NCBI GenBank assembly: GCA_965262305.1
Contig: CBDHEY010000002.1
Coordinates: 1,612,001 to 1,676,000, forward strand
Direction: 5' to 3'
Length of the DNA stretch: 64,000 bases
From: CBDHEY01 sp965262305
Lineage (GTDB): Bacteria; Pseudomonadota; Gammaproteobacteria; Pseudomonadales; Cellvibrionaceae
This document shows positions 8,057-16,676 of the stretch, piece after piece. How positions within the stretch are numbered: the stretch's first letter is position 1; each line of letters starts with the position of its first letter. Made by a program: the position numbers and the translations under genes. The notes under the pieces were generated by a model. It saw only the letters and a list, made by a program, of their open reading frames with translations. It did no database searches and was not told the origin of the DNA.

Positions 8057-10507
8057 TTATAATTGATTAATTTTAAAAAATGAAAGCTTGCCGTTAACCT
8101 CGATAAATTGGTCTTCAACCGATTTTGCCGCCGCCGTTGTCTGTTCTACCATCGCAGCATTTTCTTGTGTCATTCCGTCTAAGGACGAAATTGCAGAATT
8201 TACTTCGGCAACACCGCGAGCTTGTTCTTGTGCAGAATTTGCGACGTTCTCCGTCAAACTAAATGCAGTGTTGACTACATCTGAAATTTCTTGTAAGTCA
8301 TTTGTAAACTGCTGTGTGAGTTCATAATTTTCTTCTACTTTCGACAGGTTATCGTCGATAAGATTTTTGATATTTCTCGCTGCATCACTTGATCTTTGCG
8401 CTAGGTTTCTCACTTCGCTTGCTACAACGGCGAACCCGCGTCCTTGATCACCGGCTCGCGCGGCTTCAACCGCGGCATTTAGAGCGAGCAAATTTGTTTG
8501 AAATGCTATTTCGTCGATCAAGCCAGTGATCTTTGAAATCTCTTGACTTGAATTCCGCATTTCTGTCATGGCTTCAACTGTATGCACCACGGTCTTCTGA
8601 GTCGATTCTGTAACCTTCTTAGCCATTCCTACTTGCTGTTCCATCTTAACGCAGTCACTTTCTGTGTTTGCGACTGTAGAGCTAATTTGTTCCATTGTAG
8701 ACGCGATTTCTTCTAATGAAGCAGCTTGGGACTCTGTGCGTCGCGACATTTCATTAGCAGCTTGCGCTTGCTCGCCTGACATTGTGAGAGCGTGTTTTGA
8801 TGCCCCTTGAACCTCTTGAATAATATTTACTAAATTATCCATAGATTCGTTCATGGCATTACTGATTGAATTCAACTGTCCGAGGTAATCATCGTTCATG
8901 CGTTGAGTGATTTTTCCTTGATTTTGCGCTGTCGCAAGGCTTGTTATATCTTTTACTGCGGATTCCAGTGAGGTAACTGTTTCATTAATTGCGACTCTCA
9001 ATACTTCGAAGCTTCCTTTGAGTTGTACATCTATTCTTTGTGTGAAGTTTCCCTGTTGCATTGCTTGCATCACATTCGTTATTTGTTCAAGTGTACTGTT
9101 GAATACTTCGCCAGATTCATTTACTGATGCTTTCAATAGGTTTAATTGACCGCTATATTCGCCTGTAATTCTTTGGGTGAGATCACCTTCTTTTTGACAT
9201 CTCGTTACAGTAACTATTTCACTAATCGCTTTATCAAGTTGGACCAATGACGTGTTTATCGTAGTTTTCATTTGATCTAAGTCACCAGGAAGTTCCTTGT
9301 GAATCCGTTGACCAAAATCACCGGCATTAATTTTGGAAAATACTAATCCAATTTCTTTCATTGCACTATCTATTGCATCCATAGAGCGATTAACATTTTC
9401 CCCAAGAACCAGTAAGTCGCCTTTGTAATTTGTGTTAATTCTTTTATCGAATTGACCGTTGGCTTGAGCTTGCAAAGTGGTACTTATCTCTGAAAATGCT
9501 TTATCAATACTCGTAATTGAATCGTTGACATTTTGTTTTAATATTTCTAGTGAGCCTTTGAGTGGATCGTTTATACGTTGTGAAAAGTCACCATTGCTCA
9601 TTGCTGCCATCACATTAGAAACACTATTTACTGCCGATTCAACAGAATACATGGCGTTATCGACTTTTTGTTTAAAATCGCCTTCGACATCGTTACTCAT
9701 ACGCGCTGAAAAATCACCACTTGCTAAAGCAGTCATTACTTTCTCAAGTGCTGCCATTGTGGAGTCTACTTTTTGTGCTGAGTGATTTACGCTTTCTTTA
9801 AGCGAGTTGAGATCTCCTTCAAAATTTTCATTGATTCGTGATGAAAAATTCCCTCGTGCCACTTCACCCATAACCTTATTAACACTGGAAATAGCGTTTT
9901 GAAGTTGGTCCATCAAAGAGTTAAAAGATTTCCCAGATTCTCCTAATTCATCGGTTGATGTGATATTTACTCTCACACCAAAATTTTTTTCGTCGCGTAC
10001 TCTTATTAGTCCGTTTATGATTTCACGTAAGTTATCTTGTAGTTGAGATGATATGGTGCTAGATACTAGTACTAAAATTGTTGCGCCTAATGCGGATACA
10101 ATTAAAGTAAAAATCAATGCTATCCACGCTGAAATGACAGTGCCATTCGCTGAGTTTACAATTTTCTCTGAAATACTATCTGAAAACCGTTTTATATTTT
10201 TAATACGTTCTGTCGATACTTTAAACCAAGTCTTTGCGTCTTCATTGATTTCATCATTGTTAGCCACGGCATTAAGGAATTTAGATCGATATGCCAAAAC
10301 TCTACTATGGTTTTCATCTTCGATTGAATTTTTAAATTGAGTGTATGTATCTATGTCTGCACTGAATCCTATTTTTTCTAATTGAGTATCTTGATCAGAG
10401 ATAAATAGGTTTATATTTATGACTTTTTCAGCACTGTACTTGCCACTGGCAAATACACCGTTTAGTGCACCTCGCTCTTGCCCTGATCGTTCTTTCATCC
10501 AGAGCAT
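8057..10507 (-). CDS. Methyl-accepting chemotaxis protein, C-terminal part (poly-HAMP and signalling domain), frameshifted from 10594-11064
   Basis: Codes for the larger part of a chemoreceptor. It begins inside the second half of a NIT sensor domain (ERSGQERGALNG), then a membrane segment at about residues 124-150, a canonical HAMP (ending TSTDELGES), and eight further HAMP-like modules each marked by G-x-F/L/I-x-x-R-I/M/V and a Gly-rich end. The C-terminal 250 residues are a methyl-accepting signalling hairpin with the invariant tip (NLLALNAAVEAARAGDQG). No CheR-docking NWETF-like tail is present. The reading frame continues upstream of ATG 10507 to about 10692, where it joins the N-terminal ORF through a missing A; the intact gene would be 8057-11064, about 1002 residues. 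It senses nitrate/nitrite by family analogy. Confidence 0.88.
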   Translation of the reverse strand: MLWMKERSGQERGALNGVFASGKYSAEKVININLFISDQDTQLEKIGFSADIDTYTQFKNSIEDENHSRVLAYRSKFLNAVANNDEINEDAKTWFKVSTERIKNIKRFSDSISEKIVNSANGTVISAWIALIFTLIVSALGATILVLVSSTISSQLQDNLREIINGLIRVRDEKNFGVRVNITSTDELGESGKSFNSLMDQLQNAISSVNKVMGEVARGNFSSRINENFEGDLNSLKESVNHSAQKVDSTMAALEKVMTALASGDFSARMSNDVEGDFKQKVDNAMYSVESAVNSVSNVMAAMSNGDFSQRINDPLKGSLEILKQNVNDSITSIDKAFSEISTTLQAQANGQFDKRINTNYKGDLLVLGENVNRSMDAIDSAMKEIGLVFSKINAGDFGQRIHKELPGDLDQMKTTINTSLVQLDKAISEIVTVTRCQKEGDLTQRITGEYSGQLNLLKASVNESGEVFNSTLEQITNVMQAMQQGNFTQRIDVQLKGSFEVLRVAINETVTSLESAVKDITSLATAQNQGKITQRMNDDYLGQLNSISNAMNESMDNLVNIIQEVQGASKHALTMSGEQAQAANEMSRRTESQAASLEEIASTMEQISSTVANTESDCVKMEQQVGMAKKVTESTQKTVVHTVEAMTEMRNSSQEISKITGLIDEIAFQTNLLALNAAVEAARAGDQGRGFAVVASEVRNLAQRSSDAARNIKNLIDDNLSKVEENYELTQQFTNDLQEISDVVNTAFSLTENVANSAQEQARGVAEVNSAISSLDGMTQENAAMVEQTTAAAKSVEDQFIEVNGKLSFFKINQL

Positions 10508-10593
10508 TGCGGTGAGAGAATTGATTTGTCTGATTGTTTTAGGGTTTTTAAGTTGAGAGGCGAGTCCGGAAATAGCATCGAGAGATAATTTAT

Positions 10594-11064
10594 TTAAACC
10601 CGAATAAAACTTAAATGGGATCTTACCCGACGAAATTCTATCGACAGTCTCACGCAGTTTATCGACATTGTTGAGCTGATCTCTAATTTTTTGAATACTG
10701 GTTTTAACTTTTCTGGTAACGAATTAATTTCAATCTCGTAGGTATCCAAAAATAGTTTTTTAGCTGTGTCTGCTTTTATGCGTTGTTTGTCGAGTGCTTC
10801 TTTACCTTGAGTGCCTCCACTGCCCAAAAAACCCGCAGTGAGTCCTCTCTCTACAGCAAAATTATGGGCAACTGCATCGAGTACTCTTACTATTTCCACA
10901 GTATTGACGATTCTGCTAGCCGAGGATATTTTTTGAATATTCGAAACCAGTATCGCTAAGACAAAGAGTGCCAATATAACGAGAGGAGGTATAAAAATAA
11001 GCTGAATTTTATTTTTAATACTAATATCTGCTAGTTTTGAATGAAGTACTTTCTGTATCGACAT
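10594..11064 (-). CDS. Chemoreceptor N-terminus: membrane anchor and first half of NIT domain (frameshifted)
   Basis: 156-residue ORF holding the start of the chemoreceptor continued at 8057-10507. Residues 20-45 are a membrane segment; residues 60-130 carry the NIT signature VERGLTAGFLGSGG. After ...LKPVFKKL the frame becomes nonsense-like (ISSTMSINCV...), whereas the other frame reads KIRDQLNNVDKLRETVDRISSG and leads into the second NIT half. The junction is a run of six T on the plus strand (10687-10692), six A in the coding sense; one extra A would restore a single ORF. This is either a real inactivating or phase-variable mutation, or a sequencing error in a homopolymer. Upstream 11065-11286 has no gene. 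Confidence 0.82.
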   Translation of the reverse strand: MSIQKVLHSKLADISIKNKIQLIFIPPLVILALFVLAILVSNIQKISSASRIVNTVEIVRVLDAVAHNFAVERGLTAGFLGSGGTQGKEALDKQRIKADTAKKLFLDTYEIEINSLPEKLKPVFKKLEISSTMSINCVRLSIEFRRVRSHLSFIRV

Positions 11065-11286
11065 TGAAACCTCGAGAATAAACGCTTTTAATATATTTTT
11101 TTAATGACACATCACGGAATAATTCCCGATCTACTAGTCAGTGGATCGTTCAGGCTTGTAGCCATATTAAACGACTAATTCACTTAAAGATTAGTAGATA
11201 GACCGAGAAGATCAAATTAGAGGAACTGTGAAAATACAGGGGGCGTTAACCTGCTTAGTGGAGTGTTTATATTTCGTTTAGTTATT

Positions 11287-12816
11287 CTAAGATGTTGATA
11301 TTCCCAAGCGTTTAGCAAGTCGATGTAAATTGCTTCGATATAACCCTAAGCTTTTAGCCGTAGCTGACCAGTTTTCGTGATTATTTTGGTATTCTCGTAA
11401 TATAAGCTCTCGCTGAAACATATCCGTCGCATCTTTCAACGACCGTTTTTGATATTCCTGTTTTTGTTCTACTTGAGATTCTTTTGTGGTTGATTCAAAT
11501 GGAGATAAAAACTCAATATCTTGGTCGTTGATCGTTAGCGTCCTTTTATCATGGGGACATCGTGTTTTAGCTTTTAGCGCGGCACGAGTTAAAGTGTGTT
11601 CTAGCTCTCGAACATTACCAGGCCAATGATATTGGTGAAATAATGAAAGTGCAGACGACGAGAGTCTTAAATTGCCTAATCCAAACTGTACACGTATTTG
11701 TTCAAGAAAATACCCAGAAAGTAGAACTAGGTCTTCTTTTCTATCATTCAAAGGAGGAACAAGAATAGGGAAGACACATAGTCGATGGTAAAGATCCGCA
11801 CGAAATTTACCAGATTTTACGTCTTCTGATAGGTTTCGGTTTGTGGCGGCTATGACTCTTACGTTGACGTTTAATAGTGTATCGGATCCGACACGCTGTA
11901 TTTCACCAAATTGAATTGCTCTCAGAAGTTTAGCTTGAACACCTATAGGAAGTTCTCCTATTTCATCCAGGAATAGTGTGCCATTGTCTGCAATCTCGAA
12001 TCGGCCGCTGCGGTTATCAGAAGCGCCAGAAAAGGCACCACGCGTATGGCCAAATAACTCAGTTTCAACAAGATTATCTGGTAAGGCTGCGCAGTTAACG
12101 TAAACAAGAGGTTGCTGGCTCCTATCCGAATGCATATAGATGTACTTGGCAACCAATTCTTTTCCGGTGCCAGTTTCTCCGCTTATTAAAACTGGTAAAC
12201 TTGAAGAGGCAACCTGTTTAATTTGAGCGATCAATTCATTGATGGCTTGGCTTTGTCCTATTATTTCCGTTTTTTTTATAATTTGTTTTGATTCCAGTAG
12301 CGTTTGTTGCTTAGTGTTTTCGAGCTTCCTCTTATCGAGAATGAGCGGGATAACGGTTTCTAGCCAGCTGCGCAATTGTTCGAGATCTTCAATAAGTATG
12401 GGATCAAGTTGACCTGGCTCCATGGCATCAAGGGTAAGTACTCCCCAGGTTTCTTTTCCTATTTTAATTCCAAATCCAATACAGTCATGAACATCTAATT
12501 TTTTGCCATAACCTGGAATGAGTCCGTCGTAGGGGTCTGGTAAATCGGTTGTTGACGGAAAGCGAATAGGGCATTCACTTTGCACTAAAATATTTAGTCT
12601 CGGATGATTTTCAGGTTTGAATCGTCTTCCCCAAGTATCTTCTGATAAACCTATTACCGCAATCGGTTCTAGTACATCACCGTGAAATTCTAACAATGCA
12701 ACTGCGTTAGCGGGCAAATGTTTGACGACGGTCACTAAGAGAGCCTGGAATGCTTGTCTCGCATTATTTCCGTCAAAAATGCTTTTTATATCTTCTAAGT
12801 TAATAGTTTCAAACAT
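11287..12816 (-). CDS. norR: NorR/FhpR-type NO-responsive sigma-54 activator
   Basis: 509 residues, the usual NorR length. An N-terminal GAF domain (about 20-165) would bind NO at a non-heme iron. The central AAA+ domain has Walker A GETGTGKE, the sigma-54 contact loop as GAFSGA (canonical GAFTGA with Ser for Thr), Walker B LFLDEIGEL and the arginine-finger region. The C-terminus is a Fis-type helix-turn-helix (NWSATAKSLGLYRSNLHRLAKRLGI), very close to NorR. It is transcribed away from a small PpyR-like gene whose upstream region holds NorR-like palindromes and a GG-N10 sigma-54 element, so that gene is its likely target. NorR of E. coli controls norVW and FhpR of Pseudomonas controls fhp; neither target is in this window. 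Confidence 0.9.
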   Translation of the reverse strand: MFETINLEDIKSIFDGNNARQAFQALLVTVVKHLPANAVALLEFHGDVLEPIAVIGLSEDTWGRRFKPENHPRLNILVQSECPIRFPSTTDLPDPYDGLIPGYGKKLDVHDCIGFGIKIGKETWGVLTLDAMEPGQLDPILIEDLEQLRSWLETVIPLILDKRKLENTKQQTLLESKQIIKKTEIIGQSQAINELIAQIKQVASSSLPVLISGETGTGKELVAKYIYMHSDRSQQPLVYVNCAALPDNLVETELFGHTRGAFSGASDNRSGRFEIADNGTLFLDEIGELPIGVQAKLLRAIQFGEIQRVGSDTLLNVNVRVIAATNRNLSEDVKSGKFRADLYHRLCVFPILVPPLNDRKEDLVLLSGYFLEQIRVQFGLGNLRLSSSALSLFHQYHWPGNVRELEHTLTRAALKAKTRCPHDKRTLTINDQDIEFLSPFESTTKESQVEQKQEYQKRSLKDATDMFQRELILREYQNNHENWSATAKSLGLYRSNLHRLAKRLGISTS

Positions 12817-12837
12817 GCGTTATCAAAATGATCAAGC

Positions 12838-12867
12838 GTTATCTATATGGTAACATATATTGTTATC
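12838..12867. promoter_or_regulatory. Probable NorR enhancer sites in the norR-ppyR intergenic region
   Basis: GTTATC (12838-12843), GGTAAC (12849-12854) and GTTATC (12862-12867) form two overlapping inverted repeats with AT-only centres; a further GTTATC lies at 12819-12824. Repeated GT/AC-bounded palindromes about 50-80 bp upstream of a sigma-54 promoter are what NorR-type activators bind. Assignment to NorR is inference from position and symmetry. Confidence 0.5.
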
Positions 12868-12915
12868 AGTATGATTGGCTAATTTATAAGTTGTTGAAAT
12901 ATATCATAAAAATAA

Positions 12916-12932
12916 TTGGCACAACTATTGAT
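12916..12932 (+). promoter_or_regulatory. Sigma-54-type promoter upstream of PpyR-like gene
   Basis: TTGGCAC followed after five bases by TTGAT. The -24 box is perfect (TGGCAC) and the -12 box is TTGA instead of TTGC. It lies about 40 bp before the ATG at 12971 and downstream of the palindromes, the standard geometry for an enhancer-dependent promoter controlled by the adjacent NorR. Confidence 0.6.
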
Positions 12933-12970
12933 AAACACCAGTTACATAAAGTTTGTTACTGGAGTTCGCT

Positions 12971-13189
12971 ATGAATGCAGAATTGGTTTACAGAATTTCA
13001 AATAAAATGATGATTGGATCATTGCTTATCGGTTTTGTCGGTGTTTTGTTGGGATATATTTTGAGTGTTTCAATGCCACTTCAAATTGCAGGGCATATTG
13101 CAACTGTGCTTGCTCCTGCGCTGCTAAAGCTAGGTTATGTTGGACGAATGGCTTCTTGTGTTGCAGCAGGAAGAGCGGTGGATTGTTGA
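12971..13189 (+). CDS. Small two-TM membrane protein, PpyR-like
   Basis: 72 residues from ATG 12971, chosen because GGAG stands 6 nt before it; the frame also opens at 12953. Two hydrophobic segments (about 14-35 and 40-60) form an inner-membrane hairpin, with a Cys in the C-terminal tail. The sequence and setting beside a divergent NorR/FhpR-type regulator recall the small transmembrane regulator PpyR, encoded near fhpR in Pseudomonas; I base this on memory of the family and it is tentative. Probably NO-induced through the sigma-54 promoter upstream. A separate 59-codon ORF follows 67 bp later. Confidence 0.6.
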   Translation: MNAELVYRISNKMMIGSLLIGFVGVLLGYILSVSMPLQIAGHIATVLAPALLKLGYVGRMASCVAAGRAVDC

Positions 13190-13256
13190 GTCGATTTTAA
13201 ATGGCCAACGCGTTTTATTTTTATAGATTTGAAAATTTTAAATTTTGAGGTTTAGC

Positions 13257-13436
13257 ATGATTGACACATATTGGATAAAGCCCGATAGAATAGATACAGA
13301 AATATGGGAACAACACATACAATGGCATCGAGTTTTGGATGAAGGGCAGCTAACTAAAGACCCCTCGTTAAGGTTAAAAAAAACGATTGATATAGACCTA
13401 GATAATTGTAAAAAAACATCTCTTATACAGAATTGA
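13257..13436 (+). CDS. Small hypothetical protein downstream of PpyR-like gene
   Basis: 59 residues from ATG 13257, preceded by a GAGG Shine-Dalgarno sequence. Soluble, aromatic-rich N-terminus (IDTYWIKPDRIDTEIWEQHI) and a Lys/Asp-rich end. No family recognised. It is co-directional with the PpyR-like gene, 67 bp downstream with no clear terminator between, so may share its promoter. It could be a remnant or a spurious ORF. Confidence 0.4.
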   Translation: MIDTYWIKPDRIDTEIWEQHIQWHRVLDEGQLTKDPSLRLKKTIDIDLDNCKKTSLIQN

Positions 13437-13553
13437 TTGTTGAAAATGTTATAGGCGACTTTCTCGGTGGAATTGTAAAGTTTCTTTAATCCTTAATTGG
13501 AACAAACAAGCAGTTCAACTAAGCTTAGATAAAAGATTACTTTAGGATAGGTA

Positions 13554-14762
13554 ATGAAGTCTGCCCCATTGGCTCCAAATGAAAACCTGCGTCTTGATGC
13601 GCTATCTCGCTATGAAATTCTCGATACATTTGCTGAACAGGAATATGACGACCTAACGCATATAGCAGCGCAAATTTGTGGCACGCCAATCGCTTTGGTC
13701 AGCTTGGTAGATTCATCTCGTCAGTGGTTCAAGAGTCGCGTAGGATTAAATGCTGAAGAAACACCAAGAGAAATCGCATTTTGTTCTCACGCTATTCTTG
13801 AAGATGGGGTTTTTGTTGTTGAAAATGCACTAGATGATGAACGTTTTCATGATAACCCACTAGTGACCGGTGCGCCTGATATTCGCTTTTACGCTGGGAC
13901 ACCTCTTGTTACTCACGATGATTTTTCACTTGGTACCCTATGTGTTATCGATACTCAGCCTCGTGAGCTAAGTGACGCTCAATTAATTGCGTTGCAGGCT
14001 TTGGGAAGGCAAGTTGTTAGTCAACTAGAATTGCGACTAAAAACGAAAAATTTACAAAGCGCGAATGATATTAGAGAAAAGCTTATTGCAATGATTTCTC
14101 ATGATTTACGTTCGTCCTTTAACGCGATGATAGGTTTCTCAAGGGCGTTGCGTACTCGCGCTGTTAAAATGTCGACAGGTGATACGATCAATGCTGCAAG
14201 CAGAATCGAAAATGCAAGTATGCGTGCTCATGAACTTTTGGTGAGTATCTTAGAGTGGTCAAAGGAACAGCTAGGAGAATCAGAAAAATCGATAGAAGTC
14301 TTTAGTATTTATTCGACCGCACATGAAGTGAAGGCGTTATTATCTGATATCTTTGCAGAAAAAAAACTGGAGCTAGCTATTGAGTGTGATATTGATCTTT
14401 CTTTAAGAGGCAATAAAACCCTTTTCTTTTCGACGATTATGAATTTGGTCTCAAATTCCGCTAAGTTCTCTTCTGAAGGGGATACTGTAAATCTAAATGT
14501 GAGTCGTGAAGATAAAGGAATTTCTGTTGTTATTGCAGATACTGGTTCAGGTATGGACCCAAAATTGGCGGAGGAGATCTTCAAAGGAAATGAAATTCAT
14601 ACTAGTGTAGGTACAGGTGGAGAACGAGGAACAGGAGTAGGGACACTTCTTGTTAAAGATTATGTTCACTCGGTTTCCGGTGAATTAGACGTAAAAACGG
14701 AACCTGGTGCGGGATGCACAATAAAAATATTTATTCCCGTAAATGAGATTAACGGTCAGTAA
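13554..14762 (+). CDS. GAF-domain sensor histidine kinase
   Basis: 402 residues, cytoplasmic with no membrane segment. An N-terminal GAF domain (about 8-165; the NENLRLDALSRYEILDT opening and FCSHAI segment are typical) is followed by a HisKA dimerisation helix with SHDLRSS at about 182-188 (His phospho-acceptor) and a HATPase domain with an N-box (NLVSNSAKFS) and G1 box (DTGSGMD). The lid/G2 motif reads GGERGTGVGTLLVKDYV, where Val-Gly-Thr replaces the usual Leu-Gly-Leu. No receiver domain and no cognate response regulator nearby, so an orphan kinase. Signal unknown. Confidence 0.85.
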   Translation: MKSAPLAPNENLRLDALSRYEILDTFAEQEYDDLTHIAAQICGTPIALVSLVDSSRQWFKSRVGLNAEETPREIAFCSHAILEDGVFVVENALDDERFHDNPLVTGAPDIRFYAGTPLVTHDDFSLGTLCVIDTQPRELSDAQLIALQALGRQVVSQLELRLKTKNLQSANDIREKLIAMISHDLRSSFNAMIGFSRALRTRAVKMSTGDTINAASRIENASMRAHELLVSILEWSKEQLGESEKSIEVFSIYSTAHEVKALLSDIFAEKKLELAIECDIDLSLRGNKTLFFSTIMNLVSNSAKFSSEGDTVNLNVSREDKGISVVIADTGSGMDPKLAEEIFKGNEIHTSVGTGGERGTGVGTLLVKDYVHSVSGELDVKTEPGAGCTIKIFIPVNEINGQ

Positions 14763-14894
14763 AAACTCTCTTAATGGTACTTTTTATTTTAACTTAATTC
14801 AGAAAGAGAATTTTCAATTAATAATTTTGCTCAGTCTTTTGGCTTCCTATTACTTGGTGTGTAACGCTTTATAAATAGCTGACTTTTATGCTCG

Positions 14895-16169
14895 CTAGTC
14901 TTCGCCAGAGCGCTTAAAACCCAAATGTGCGACGTCTGGAGGAAAAATCATCGCCCAATTCCATTCTAAAAATAGTCTTACTTTTCTCGAAAACGTCGGC
15001 ACTTTCAGAAGATAAACTCCTCGCCACATCATAAAAGCAACAAGACCTGTTAAACGAATACCAAAGACTTCAGCAACGGCATTGTTACGACCGATTGATG
15101 CAAGCATTCCCATGGGTTTATAGTGAAAAGCTTTGGTGCTATTACCAGTAATTTTTGCGACTAAGTTTTTAGCTAAAAACTTCGCCTGTCGATCCGCAAA
15201 CTGCGCGGTTGGAGGGCAGGGCTTGTCGTTTGCTGCGTTATGAACTATTGCGCAATCTCCTAATGCCCATACATTTTTTACTCCAGACACAGAAAAATCA
15301 GGTTCAGCGACAATCTTTCCACGATTTAGTGGTAATGGCGTTTCTTGATAAAAATTGTGTGCCAGGGTTCCTATGGTACAGATAATTGTTGCGGCCTCGA
15401 TCGTCTCACCCGTATTGAGAATAACTTTTTCATCTTCAATTTTTGCTGCTCGGGCTTTAAGGCGAACATCGATACCACGATTAATAAAATTTTTTGTGGT
15501 TTTATTTCCTAATTTTTCGGATAGTTCGGGCAATAGTCGATCCGTTCCATGTAAAATAGTTACCCGGCAATCTTCGAATTTAACGTTTTTATAATAACGC
15601 TCAGCTGACTTCAAAAAATCTTCTAATTCTCCAGCCACTTCTACACCACTAAAACCACCTCCGATAATGATGAACTTGGTGAGCTGACGTCGACGCTCTG
15701 GATCGGAATGTATCGTAGCTTGTTCAAGGCGTTCAATCACTCTATTGCGAATATAAAGTGCATCACCGACAGTCTTTAAAGGCAGCGCATGCTCTTTCAA
15801 ACCAGGCAGCATATCGACATTTGCTCCAACACCTGCGGCAAAAACTAATTCGTCATATCGTAGACTTGATTTCTCGTCATTATGGTAGTGAACAACTTTT
15901 TCTTCGAAGTCTATATCGTCAACAGTTACCATACGAATTCGTGTCCGTTTAAGCATAAGTCGTAACGGGGATTCTACATGAGCAGGAAGAACTGAAGCCC
16001 CTACGACTTCAGGCAATAAAGGGTTGTACGTAATGAAATTTGTTTTGCTCAGTAAGTAAATTTCCCATTCCTTAGGTAATTTTTTTTCCAAAGATTTAGC
16101 GAGAGTCGCTCCGGCAAATCCACCGCCTATTATCACTAGGTGCTTGGTACGTTTAGATTGGTTATTCAT
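14895..16169 (-). CDS. ndh: Type II NADH dehydrogenase-like FAD/NAD oxidoreductase
   Basis: 424 residues. Start set at ATG 16169 because GGAAG stands 9 nt upstream; the frame also has an in-frame TTG at 16184. An N-terminal FAD-binding Rossmann motif (VIIGGGFAGATLAKSL), a second dinucleotide motif (IIIGGGFSGVEVAGEL) for NADH at about 170-190, and a late FAD motif (VWALGDCAIV) are present. The Arg-rich, hydrophobic C-terminal 50 residues fit the amphipathic membrane-binding part of NDH-2. It would pass electrons from NADH to quinone without pumping protons. It stands alone, convergent with the kinase gene at 13554-14762. Confidence 0.85.
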   Translation of the reverse strand: MNNQSKRTKHLVIIGGGFAGATLAKSLEKKLPKEWEIYLLSKTNFITYNPLLPEVVGASVLPAHVESPLRLMLKRTRIRMVTVDDIDFEEKVVHYHNDEKSSLRYDELVFAAGVGANVDMLPGLKEHALPLKTVGDALYIRNRVIERLEQATIHSDPERRRQLTKFIIIGGGFSGVEVAGELEDFLKSAERYYKNVKFEDCRVTILHGTDRLLPELSEKLGNKTTKNFINRGIDVRLKARAAKIEDEKVILNTGETIEAATIICTIGTLAHNFYQETPLPLNRGKIVAEPDFSVSGVKNVWALGDCAIVHNAANDKPCPPTAQFADRQAKFLAKNLVAKITGNSTKAFHYKPMGMLASIGRNNAVAEVFGIRLTGLVAFMMWRGVYLLKVPTFSRKVRLFLEWNWAMIFPPDVAHLGFKRSGED

Positions 16170-16330
16170 GCATTGAACTTCCAATTAATTGAAGAGTGAT
16201 GAGAATGACTAAAAGTTTTCACGAAAACCTAATGTTTCGCGAAAACTATGACAATTGGAATCCTGAAGAGTTCTTGGCGTTAAAAAATGAAATATTTCTA
16301 GGAGTGATATTCGAAATTTTTTCTATTCAG

Positions 16331-16642
16331 TTATCTGATTTGAGATCGTTCTTTATTTACCGTGTGAATAACGCGATCATATTCAAAATAAACGGTAAAA
16401 AGTGGATAGTCCCAAAAGGATATGGGTGGTTCTCCTACGGGCCCACTTTGGCTACTGGGGCTGCCAAATTTGTCAGAGACATAATTTTTAGTTTGGCCTG
16501 TTTTCGGGAGGTTCTGGTACGCAGCTTGGTTTTGAGGAATATTGAGTTCGTCTGCAACTAACGAAGCGCTCAAAAAAAAGCTAAAACCAACTATTGCATT
16601 AAATAAAGTGTTTCTGGAGTAAAATTTTTGCGTATTATTCAT
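16331..16642 (-). CDS. Small periplasmic hypothetical protein
   Basis: 103 residues with a signal peptide (about 1-30, ending SASLVADE). The mature part has VSDKFGSPSSQSGPVGEPPISFWDYPLFTVYFEYDRVIHTV, a motif pattern shared by a common gammaproteobacterial family of short periplasmic proteins reminiscent of BamE/SmpA folds. Function unknown. GGGA sits 7 nt before the ATG. It ends 161 bp before the start codon of the NADH dehydrogenase and starts 34 bp after the PilZ gene's stop. Confidence 0.7.
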   Translation of the reverse strand: MNNTQKFYSRNTLFNAIVGFSFFLSASLVADELNIPQNQAAYQNLPKTGQTKNYVSDKFGSPSSQSGPVGEPPISFWDYPLFTVYFEYDRVIHTVNKERSQIR

Positions 16643-16676
16643 ATTTTTATCCCATATTGATCATCTTTCTTAGAAT

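Noticed and set aside
16196..16561. 121-codon plus-strand frame
   Set aside because: Antisense to the small periplasmic protein gene, which has a signal peptide and family motif.
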